Assembly: GCA_946478915.1 (NCBI GenBank)
Contig: CAMLER010000327.1
Span: forward strand, 1 to 6,111
Direction of reading: 5' to 3'
Length of the DNA: 6,111 nucleotides
Origin: an uncultured Chryseolinea sp.
GTDB lineage: Bacteria > Bacteroidota > Bacteroidia > Cytophagales > Cyclobacteriaceae
Shown here piece by piece: positions 1-5,861 of this stretch. Below the pieces are notes generated by a model. The model worked only from the letters and a program-made list of their open reading frames with translations. It did not search any database and was not told the origin of the DNA. Within the stretch, counting starts at the first letter, position 1; every line of letters begins with the position of its first letter. Position numbers and translations under genes: made by a program.

Positions 1-1089
1 ATCCGTTACCAGGGAAGTAAAAGATGTCGGATTGCGTTCAAAGTCACTATTATACCCGGAATTTGCTCCCGAAGCCGGGTCAAGAAATCCGTCCCTCCGT
101 ATTGGATTCAAATCATCGAAATCCTGGTAGGACATCGGACGATAAATATCCTGCACCCACTCACTAACGTTTCCGGCCATATTGTACAGACCATAATCGT
201 TAGGAGGATATTCATAAATATATGAGGTGATCAAGGCTCCGTCGTTCAGGCGACCAGCAATACCTGCGTAGTCACCACGTCCACGCTTGAAATTCGCAAG
301 CATAAAGCCCATTTGTTTTCCATAAGGATTACGGACAGCATGGCCATCCCATGGGTAAATACGTTGATGGGTCTGCAATTCCTCTAACCATTGTGTGCCG
401 ATCAACGCTTGGGCTGCATACTCCCATTCTGCTTCTGTAGGGAGGCGATAGGCAGGAACCACGATTCCGGATTCTAATGGAATACGTCCATCGCTTTCCG
501 CATACTCTTCACCAGCGTCTTCAGCCAGCTTAATATTTACTGCCCGAGTTCTCCAAACGGCGAACTTGCTTGCCTGATTCCAGGTGATACCCACTACCGG
601 GAAATAGCGGAATCCGGGATATCTTAAATAGTGTTCTACGTAAGGATCGTTAAATGCCAGCTTTCCAACCCAAACAGTAGTGTCAGGTAATGCATCCTGG
701 TAGGCTTCCTGGGAAGAATCTTTTGCCAGATAGTGCATGTATTCAAGCCAGTGAACGTTGGCAATTTCAGTTTCATCCATGTAAAACGAAGCAACGGAAA
801 CCGTTCTTTCAATATTATCGCGGTATGACATCACATCTTCCTCGAAAGATCCCATAACTGCTCGACCGCCTTCAATAAATACCATATTCGGAGCATCAGG
901 CTGTCCTTCATATGGATTGACCATAAAGCCTCCCTGATCTTCGTCGTTATAAGCCAATCCAGTGGCCGTACTTACCTGACCGGGATTTGAAGCTGTTGGC
1001 TTTCCGCCTTTGCCGCCAAATAGCGAACAGGCAGATAACGCTACCGATCCGCACAGCATATACAAGACAACCTTGAAAGAATATTTCAT
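1..1089 (-). CDS. gldJ: Gliding motility lipoprotein GldJ, N-terminal part (3' end outside window)
   Basis: The frame is open from the ATG at 1089 to the left edge (363 codons, no stop seen). The N-terminus is a lipoprotein signal: a short basic start, a hydrophobic stretch and the lipobox L18-S19-A20-Cys21. No acidic surface-export tag follows the Cys, so a periplasm-facing, membrane-anchored protein is inferred. From about residue 68 the protein has the formylglycine-generating-enzyme/sulfatase-modifying-factor fold: VFIEGGRAVMGS (70-81), FYMDETEIANVHWLEYM (about 102-118), RLPTEAEWEYAA (215-226) and YGLYNMAGNVSEWVQD (about 299-314). The GAL-ITSYIYEYPPNDYG stretch and the DFDDLNPIRRDG stretch after the GNVSEW motif fit GldJ better than its relative GldK. 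GldJ is known in Flavobacterium to be needed for gliding and to stabilise GldK in the type IX secretion/motility complex. The C-terminal end, where FGE enzymes carry their catalytic cysteines, is not in view. No Shine-Dalgarno is seen; an AT-rich leader precedes the ATG. Family assignment is strong, the J-versus-K choice good. Confidence 0.9.
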   Translation of the reverse strand, partial: MKYSFKVVLYMLCGSVALSACSLFGGKGGKPTASNPGQVSTATGLAYNDEDQGGFMVNPYEGQPDAPNMVFIEGGRAVMGSFEEDVMSYRDNIERTVSVASFYMDETEIANVHWLEYMHYLAKDSSQEAYQDALPDTTVWVGKLAFNDPYVEHYLRYPGFRYFPVVGITWNQASKFAVWRTRAVNIKLAEDAGEEYAESDGRIPLESGIVVPAYRLPTEAEWEYAAQALIGTQWLEELQTHQRIYPWDGHAVRNPYGKQMGFMLANFKRGRGDYAGIAGRLNDGALITSYIYEYPPNDYGLYNMAGNVSEWVQDIYRPMSYQDFDDLNPIRRDGFLDPASGANSGYNSDFERNPTSFTSLVTD

Positions 1090-1333
1090 CTTATTTAAAA
1101 AGTTTAATAAATGCTAATTACGTCCTTAAAACCATGTTTTCCAAGTTGGTGCAAGTTTTCTCGTTAATCAGTAAAGATTGAGAGTTGCTTGGTATGAACG
1201 CCTGGAAAGCGGTTCTATTGTTTCGGGAATGGCATATCCATTTTTGGGAAGTTAATCCCTGAATAACGCAGGTTAACGTACATTTTGGACGATAAGTCGG
1301 ATGGCATAAAATTTTGAATAGTGGTCATAAAAA
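1090..1333. other. Divergent intergenic spacer between gldJ and the 86-residue gene
   Basis: This 244-base stretch is AT-rich near gldJ (1090-1120) and carries no convincing reading frame. Facing right, it holds a candidate promoter (1284-1316) and the 5' arm of a start-codon hairpin (1321-1342). Facing left I found no clean TAnnTTTG box for gldJ, so its promoter is not assigned. No RNA gene is recognisable. Confidence 0.6.
1284..1316 (+). promoter_or_regulatory. Candidate Bacteroidota promoter for the 86-residue gene
   Basis: TTTG at 1284-1287 is followed after 21 bases by AAATTTTG at 1309-1316. This matches the Bacteroidota vegetative consensus TTTG/TTG, 17-23 bases, TAnnTTTG, with one mismatch at the first base of the -7 box. 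Transcription would start near 1320-1324, leaving a leader of only about 10-14 bases before the ATG at 1334. The assignment rests on position and consensus only. Confidence 0.35.
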
Positions 1334-1342
1334 ATGACCCAC
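1321..1342 (+). promoter_or_regulatory. Inverted repeat enclosing the first start codon of the 86-residue gene
   Basis: The arms GGTCAT (1323-1328) and ATGACC (1334-1339) are perfect reverse complements around an AAAAA loop (1329-1333). Two further pairs (1321 with 1342, 1322 with 1341) form if C1340 is bulged. The 3' arm begins with the ATG at 1334, so in RNA the start codon would be paired. The second in-frame ATG (1343) lies just outside the stem. It could be an RNA hairpin, an operator-like palindrome, or chance. Confidence 0.45.
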
Positions 1343-1594
1343 ATGGTTACGCTTCAGAATTTCAGAGTAATGCCGTTTGAAAAGAAATGTGATGTTATTA
1401 CGTTTTATGGCAATTATTTAGCTCAACGAAATTGCGCGGATTGCAAGGTGTTTCTCTATCATACCCAAGGATTCTTCATTGAAGTTTTTTATTCGCCTCA
1501 GATCCAAAAAGTGCTAATGATTAATGCGTTCGACAAGCCTATTGGGCTGGATCCCTATTTGGAAAAAATTTCGCTTAAGGATTTAATTGGCTGA
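1334..1594 (+). CDS. Small hypothetical protein, 86 residues
   Basis: I cannot name a function. The protein is small and soluble-looking, with no signal peptide or membrane segment. Its composition is natural for a folded alpha/beta protein: aromatic-rich strands such as KVFLYH and FFIEVFYSP, a KVLMINAFD segment, and an amphipathic C-terminal end PYLEKISLKDL. Two cysteines lie close together (C34 and C38, in NCADCK). The pattern resembles short uncharacterised proteins I associate with Cytophagales, but I could not check this. An A-rich run directly before the ATG at 1334 suits Bacteroidota initiation; the ATG at 1343 (MVTLQNF) is an alternative start. A candidate promoter lies just upstream. 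Its last 40 bases overlap the 3' end of mfd on the other strand, so the two genes converge without room for a terminator between them. The folded-protein character and the upstream signals argue that it is real rather than a shadow, since most of it lies outside mfd. Confidence 0.7.
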   Translation: MTHMVTLQNFRVMPFEKKCDVITFYGNYLAQRNCADCKVFLYHTQGFFIEVFYSPQIQKVLMINAFDKPIGLDPYLEKISLKDLIG

Positions 1595-4500
1595 TCTGCC
1601 AGCCTGCTCAACAGCTCGATGGCAGCATCAACATTTTTTATTTGATTCATTAATAACATAGCCTTACCCGCGGAGTCTTTCATTTTAAATTGTCGCGGGT
1701 GCAGTTGGACATAGGATAAGATTTTCCCAAAAATTTCTGAGCTGAAATACGCATCATTGTTCGTGATAAAATAGGCACGCAACGACTCATTTTTTAAAGT
1801 CAGTTTTTCGAAACCTAAATGTTCACCTAACCAACGGAGCCTAACCGTATTAATTAATTCGGTAACGGAAGTGGGAAACGGACCAAACCTGTCGCGCAGT
1901 TCATTGGAGAATTCAATCAGCTGAGGCTCATCCTTTATATTATCCAGTCTCGAATATAATTGCAGCCGTTCGCTAATGTTGTTCACATAGGTATCTGGAA
2001 TCAGAATTTCCATATCTGTTTCGATGACGCAATCCTGAACTATGATTTTCGCTTTTTCTAGAAGCTCATCCTTGAAAAGATCCTTGAAATCAGTTTCTTT
2101 CAGTTCTTGAATCGCATCATCGAGAATCTTATGATATGTGTCGAAACCGAGGTCGGTTATAAAACCACTCTGCTCGCCACCTAAAAGGTTGCCCGCACCC
2201 CTGATATCCAGGTCGCGCATTGCCACCTTAAATCCATCGCCCAGCTCGGAAAATTCTTCAAGCGCAGCGAGGCGCTTCCGCGCATCGGCTGAGAGTACCG
2301 AAGCCGGAGGTGTGAGCAAGTAACAAAATGCCTTTTTATTTGAGCGTCCAACTCGGCCGCGCATCTGGTGCAGATCCGACATACCAAACATATGAGCCTG
2401 GTTAATCATGATAGTATTCGCATTTGGAATATCCAGACCCGATTCAATTATATTAGTCGAAACCAATACATCATATTCGCCATCAATGAACTTCACCATT
2501 ACCTTTTCCAACTTGTCACCATCCATCTGCCCATGTGCGATTCCAATCCGCGAGTCGGGGACAAGTTTGTAAATATTGTTTGCCATGGTTTCAATATCGC
2601 TAACCCTGTTATGGACAAAAAATACCTGACCTCCTCTTTTAAGTTCGTGACTCACCGCATCGCGTATAACCACATCGTTGAACGTATGAAGTTCTGTTGT
2701 AACAGGCTGCCTGTTTGGTGGGGGAGTTGAAATAATACTCAGATCGCGCGCACCCATAAGTGAGAAATGAAGGGTTCGCGGAATTGGTGTTGCTGTAAGG
2801 GTTAGAACATCAACGTTAACTTTCAATTCTTTTAATCGATCCTTTACCTTGACGCCAAACTTCTGCTCTTCGTCGATAACCAACAAGCCCAGATTTTTAA
2901 ATTGGACATCCTTGCTTACGACCCGATGAGTTCCAATCAGAATATTGACTTTTCCTTCTTTTACTTGCTCCAGGATCTGTTTTATTTCTTTGTCCGTCTT
3001 GAATCTTGAGATATATTCAACCACCACAGGGAAGTTCGAAAGCCTCTCACTAAAGGTTCGATAATGCTGCATGGCAAGAATGGTTGTAGGCACCAGCACA
3101 GCAACCTGCTTTCCTTCGCTCGCTGCTTTGAAAGCAGCTCTGATCGCTACTTCTGTCTTACCAAATCCGACATCACCACACACCAGTCGATCCATTGGAT
3201 GCGGTTGCTCCATATCTTTCTTTACATCTTCGGTAGCGCGCGCCTGGTCGGGTGTGTCCTCATACATAAAGGATGACTCCAATTCCGCCTGCAAAAAATT
3301 ATCTGGGGCATATGCAAATCCCGGGGCAGATTTTCTTTTTGCATAAAGCTCAATCAACTCTTTGGCTATGTCTTTTACCCGCTTCTTCGCTTTCGCCTTT
3401 TTATTCTCCCATTCTTGCGAACCAAGTTTGCTGATAGCAGGCGTGGCTCCTTCCTTTCCGGAATACTTCGAAATTTTGTGGAGAGAATGAATGCTCACAT
3501 ACAGCAGGTCATCATCCTTATAAACCAGGCGGATGGCCTCCTGCTGGTGTCCGTTCGTTTCCTTTTTTTCGAGGCCTGCAAATTTGGCAATTCCGAAATC
3601 GATATGCGTTACGAAGTCTCCGGGCTGGAGAGTCTGAAGATCGCGCAACGTAAGTGCTTTTGATTTTGAAAATTTTTCCTTTGACCGGTAACGATGAAAG
3701 CGCTCAAAGATCTGGTGATCAGTGTAGCAGACAATTTGAAGCAAACTGTCCACAAATCCCTGTCGCAACGCGAAGTCTAGGGGCTCAAAATTCAGATGCG
3801 GGTTGATTTCCTCAAATATACCTTTCAGCCTTTCTGTTTGCCTCGGAACGTCGGCTGTAATGAAGTTTTTGAAACCCTGATTTTGGTGATCATACAGATC
3901 TTTTGCGAGCAGCTCAAAATTTTTGTTGAAGGAGGGTTGAGAAGCAGACTTGAACTCAAAGCTTTTCGATGGCGACGGAAGAAAGCGATTGCCAAATTCA
4001 ACCCGGGTAAAATTTTCACAAAGTCGCATAAATGTAGCGCCATCATCCATTAACTTTTCAGGAGGTGATATTACCTGCGTTGCCCCCGGCCGAACAATTT
4101 GTTCAAATGATTCTTTTACTTTATCAAAACTCTTTTGTACGACGTCATGCGTGAGCTGGAAGTCCTTGAACCAAATGCTGGTCTTCGGTGGTATAAATTC
4201 AAAGAATGACTGACGTTCATCGTGCATCAACTTCGATTGAATATTTGGAATTATGTTTACTGATTCCAGCGGGTCAATTGAAAGTTGTGTACCCGGATCG
4301 AATGTTCGGATACTGTCTACTTCGTCGCCAAACAATTCGATGCGATAAGGGTGTTCATATGCGAAAGAGAAAATATCGATGATGCCGCCGCGAATAGCAA
4401 ATTGTCCTGCCTCATAAACAAAATCTGTTTTCTCGAAATCATAAGTGTGCAGGAATTCTTCCAGGAAATGCAAATCCAATTTCTCCTTCAGCTTAATAGA

Positions 4501-4929
4501 GAAGGTATTTTGGGCAAGGGACCTCTTATTGATAACCTTTTCTGCGAGCGCTTCAGGATATGTTACTATGATTTGTGGCGAAGTCTTGTTTGATAAACAG
4601 TTCAGAACTTCTGTTCGCATCAGGATGTTTGCATTCTCAACTTCATCAAACTCATAAGGACGTTTGTATGAAAGCGGAAAAAGAAGGACTTCCTTTCCCA
4701 GAAGGTTTTGCACATCGTTCTGAAAATACCCCGCTTCCTCTCTATCGTGAAGGACGACAATAAAATCCTGAGGATGAATCTTAAAAATTGCCGACAGGAT
4801 AACAGCATCAAGGCTTCCGGATAATCCTCGGAGCTGAATGCTGTTTTTCCCGGACGCATTTATCTCTGCAGCTACGGTTCGGATAAAACCATCTGCTCTA
4901 TATCTGCCCAGGAAATCGCTCACCCTCAC
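1555..4929 (-). CDS. mfd: Transcription-repair coupling factor Mfd
   Basis: Mfd is an ATP-driven DNA translocase that removes stalled RNA polymerase and recruits UvrA to start nucleotide excision repair in the cytoplasm. All domains are visible in its 1124 residues (E. coli Mfd has 1148). The UvrB-like region is about 1-340, with EAGQFAIRGGIIDIF (173-187) as the UvrA-contact part. The CarD-like RNA-polymerase-interacting domain is about 427-525 (LQPGDFVTHIDFGIAKFAGL at 434-453). The helicase motor has Walker A GDVGFGKTE (585-593), the DEEQ box (686-689), LTATPIPRTL (711-720), TNIIESGLDIP (825-835) and QMRGRVGRS (855-863). The TRG translocation motif spans about 897-922 (GFKVAMRDLDIRGAGNLL). 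The C-terminal TRCF domain starts near 975. No key motif residue is missing. The start is GTG at 4929: an in-frame TAA lies four codons upstream, and MRVSDFLGRY matches the usual N-terminus. A second GTG at 4923 is the only close alternative. It is monocistronic as far as seen and divergent from the 63-residue gene. Confidence 0.98.
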   Translation of the reverse strand: MRVSDFLGRYRADGFIRTVAAEINASGKNSIQLRGLSGSLDAVILSAIFKIHPQDFIVVLHDREEAGYFQNDVQNLLGKEVLLFPLSYKRPYEFDEVENANILMRTEVLNCLSNKTSPQIIVTYPEALAEKVINKRSLAQNTFSIKLKEKLDLHFLEEFLHTYDFEKTDFVYEAGQFAIRGGIIDIFSFAYEHPYRIELFGDEVDSIRTFDPGTQLSIDPLESVNIIPNIQSKLMHDERQSFFEFIPPKTSIWFKDFQLTHDVVQKSFDKVKESFEQIVRPGATQVISPPEKLMDDGATFMRLCENFTRVEFGNRFLPSPSKSFEFKSASQPSFNKNFELLAKDLYDHQNQGFKNFITADVPRQTERLKGIFEEINPHLNFEPLDFALRQGFVDSLLQIVCYTDHQIFERFHRYRSKEKFSKSKALTLRDLQTLQPGDFVTHIDFGIAKFAGLEKKETNGHQQEAIRLVYKDDDLLYVSIHSLHKISKYSGKEGATPAISKLGSQEWENKKAKAKKRVKDIAKELIELYAKRKSAPGFAYAPDNFLQAELESSFMYEDTPDQARATEDVKKDMEQPHPMDRLVCGDVGFGKTEVAIRAAFKAASEGKQVAVLVPTTILAMQHYRTFSERLSNFPVVVEYISRFKTDKEIKQILEQVKEGKVNILIGTHRVVSKDVQFKNLGLLVIDEEQKFGVKVKDRLKELKVNVDVLTLTATPIPRTLHFSLMGARDLSIISTPPPNRQPVTTELHTFNDVVIRDAVSHELKRGGQVFFVHNRVSDIETMANNIYKLVPDSRIGIAHGQMDGDKLEKVMVKFIDGEYDVLVSTNIIESGLDIPNANTIMINQAHMFGMSDLHQMRGRVGRSNKKAFCYLLTPPASVLSADARKRLAALEEFSELGDGFKVAMRDLDIRGAGNLLGGEQSGFITDLGFDTYHKILDDAIQELKETDFKDLFKDELLEKAKIIVQDCVIETDMEILIPDTYVNNISERLQLYSRLDNIKDEPQLIEFSNELRDRFGPFPTSVTELINTVRLRWLGEHLGFEKLTLKNESLRAYFITNNDAYFSSEIFGKILSYVQLHPRQFKMKDSAGKAMLLMNQIKNVDAAIELLSRLADQPIKSLSEIFSK

Positions 4930-4952
4930 GAATGCTTTTTATTGAAAGGGTG

Positions 4953-4983
4953 CAAAGATAATATTAACCACTTCCTCCTCCAA
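4953..4983 (-). promoter_or_regulatory. Candidate mfd promoter (TTG, 20 bases, TATCTTTG)
   Basis: On the minus strand, TTG (4983-4981) is followed after 20 bases by TATCTTTG (4960-4953). The latter is a perfect match to the Bacteroidota -7 consensus TAnnTTTG at the expected distance. Transcription would start near 4945-4949, giving a leader of about 16-20 bases to the GTG at 4929. This also supports the GTG as the true start. Confidence 0.6.
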
Positions 4984-5001
4984 CGTCATACCAGATTCTG
5001 T

Positions 5002-5009
5002 TAATTTTG
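5002..5009 (+). promoter_or_regulatory. Perfect -7 box TAATTTTG abutting the small membrane protein start
   Basis: TAATTTTG matches TAnnTTTG exactly and ends one base before the ATG at 5011. No TTG is found at the usual -33 distance. If used, transcription would start at about 5013-5018, downstream of that ATG, which would favour the in-frame ATG at 5029. It may also be chance in AT-rich DNA. Confidence 0.35.
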
Positions 5010-5010
5010 A

Positions 5011-5202
5011 ATGGTGAAACATTTCCAGATGCTCTTTCTGACCGCCGGAATAGTATCATCTTTATTGCTCCTTGCCGGTCTTTTCAAACCTTATGGCCTG
5101 CTGTGGTGGAAGGCGACCCAAAACCGGCGGATGGTGATCAGGCTGTATGGAAGTATTGCGATCGTTTGTTTTATAACTTATTCCGTGTTGAGATACCTAT
5201 GA
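5011..5202 (+). CDS. Small two-helix membrane protein, 63 residues
   Basis: No function is recognised. The protein has two hydrophobic segments, about residues 8-25 (LFLTAGIVSSLLLLAGLF) and 45-60 (LYGSIAIVCFITYSVL). Between them lie an aromatic edge (GLLWW, 29-33) and a basic loop with K34, R39, R40 and R44. By the positive-inside rule the loop should face the cytoplasm. The start may be ATG 5011 or ATG 5029 (M7), because a -7 type promoter box ends at 5009. Its TGA (5200-5202) overlaps the ATG of the next gene in an ATGA junction, which indicates one operon with coupled translation. The gene is divergent from mfd. The overlapping +1 frame is also open here but gives a polar, unconvincing sequence, so this frame is preferred. 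A partner or assembly role for the downstream lipoprotein is inference only. Confidence 0.72.
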   Translation: MVKHFQMLFLTAGIVSSLLLLAGLFKPYGLLWWKATQNRRMVIRLYGSIAIVCFITYSVLRYL

Positions 5203-5696
5203 AAAATTCCGCGCTTTTGACTGTGGCATGCTGCCTTACTTTTCTTTTTAGCTGTTCGACGCCGAAATCCGGGAAACAAGAAACACAGGTTCCGCCAGTA
5301 CCCATCAACGATCTGCCTCAGATGAGGGTAACAACTTCCAAACAATCTATTGTCGATCTTCGCAATTTGACTGGGAAAGTGATGCTGATCCTTTTTCAAC
5401 CGGACTGTGATCATTGCCAAAGGGAAGCACAAGAGATCAGGCAGCATCTTAATGAGTTCACTGAATATGAGCTCTATTTTATTTCCGCAGATCAAATGCA
5501 GGCTATAGAAGAATTTGGTAAGACGTATGATTTGTTGGGACATCCGAATGTCAGCTTTGCGGCAACGACGGTTGAAAGTGTCCTTGGTAATTTTGGACCT
5601 ATCTCAGCACCGTCGGTGTACATATATGTAGACCAAAAGTTGGTAAAGAAATTTAATGGCGAAGTTGGGATTGATTTGATATTGCAGGCAATATAA
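5199..5696 (+). CDS. Thioredoxin-fold (TlpA/redoxin-like) lipoprotein
   Basis: The 165-residue protein begins with a lipoprotein signal (MKNSALL..., lipobox L16-F17-S18-Cys19), so it is expected to be lipid-anchored on the periplasmic side. A short Pro-rich linker (about 27-41) leads into a thioredoxin-like domain. This domain has KVMLILFQPDCDHCQREAQEI (60-80) with the CxxC pair Cys70/Cys73 at the start of a helix, a second strand ELYFISAD (91-98), and a cis-proline type SAPSVYIY (136-143, Pro138) before strand VKKFNGEVG. This is the layout of the TlpA/ResA/AhpC-TSA-like family, which reduces or isomerises disulfides in envelope proteins; the actual substrate is unknown. The start at 5199 was chosen because the signal peptide begins there. 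The frame is open upstream to a TTG at 5007, but that extension would bury the lipobox. The ATGA overlap with the upstream gene implies coupled translation. A hairpin at 5721-5757 may end the transcript. Confidence 0.9.
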   Translation: MKNSALLTVACCLTFLFSCSTPKSGKQETQVPPVPINDLPQMRVTTSKQSIVDLRNLTGKVMLILFQPDCDHCQREAQEIRQHLNEFTEYELYFISADQMQAIEEFGKTYDLLGHPNVSFAATTVESVLGNFGPISAPSVYIYVDQKLVKKFNGEVGIDLILQAI

Positions 5697-5720
5697 AGCT
5701 CAGACCGAAAAGACGAGAAT

Positions 5721-5757
5721 GCATTATAAAAGGACGGAACCTCCCTTGGTATGATGC
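5721..5757. terminator. Imperfect hairpin between convergent genes, possible bidirectional terminator
   Basis: The outer arms GCATTATA (5721-5728) and TATGATGC (5750-5757) pair over 8 positions with one G-T wobble. An inner stem AAGG (5730-5733) pairs with CCTT (5744-5747) around a 10-base loop. It lies 24 bases after the lipoprotein stop. The T-rich run on the plus strand (5772-5780) begins about 15 bases after the stem, too far for a textbook intrinsic terminator. Confidence 0.35.
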
Positions 5758-5861
5758 GATCTTGACGGTTATTTATTTTTGCCACGAGATCACTAAGGGT
5801 CCAGCACGCTGATATTTTTTGGTTCTGCCTATTGCAAAGAAATTATTTCGTAGGTAGAGTG

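Larger units (their letters stand above)
4930..5010. other. Divergent promoter region between mfd and the membrane protein/lipoprotein pair
   Basis: These 81 bases separate two start codons that point away from each other. They contain one good leftward promoter (4953-4983) and a perfect rightward -7 type box (5002-5009). The two boxes lie about 41 bases apart on opposite strands, so RNA polymerase could probably not occupy both at once. Confidence 0.6.

Noticed and set aside
1..1089. Active formylglycine-generating enzyme (sulfatase maturase) instead of GldJ
   Set aside because: The lipoprotein signal, the length before the domain and the GldJ-specific segments around the GNVSEW motif fit the motility lipoprotein; the catalytic cysteine region is outside the window, so enzymatic activity cannot be claimed.
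1235..1258. GGGA...TCCC short inverted repeat in the gldJ upstream spacer
   Set aside because: Arms of only four bases are expected by chance and no T-tract or gene end is nearby.
2368..2730. 120-codon plus-strand frame opposite mfd
   Set aside because: It is antisense to the conserved helicase region of mfd, has no family resemblance, and its open frame is explained by mfd codon constraints.
4285..4593. 102-codon plus-strand frame opposite the 5' half of mfd
   Set aside because: It is antisense to conserved UvrB-like sequence and has no recognisable motif or start signal; the other shadow frames in 2138-4859 are rejected for the same reason.
4971..4981. GGAGGAGG-like purine run on the minus strand as a Shine-Dalgarno for mfd
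   Set aside because: It lies more than 40 bases before the GTG and between the two promoter boxes, so it would not be in the transcript.
5007..5198. N-terminal extension of the lipoprotein frame starting at a TTG (5007)
   Set aside because: It would put 64 polar residues ahead of a clear signal peptide and lipobox and overlap the better-supported membrane protein in another frame; the start at 5199 with its ATGA junction explains the data.
5774..5781. Perfect TAnnTTTG box (TATTTTTG) on the plus strand
   Set aside because: No TTG stands at the right distance and no plus-strand gene follows; likely chance in T-rich DNA.
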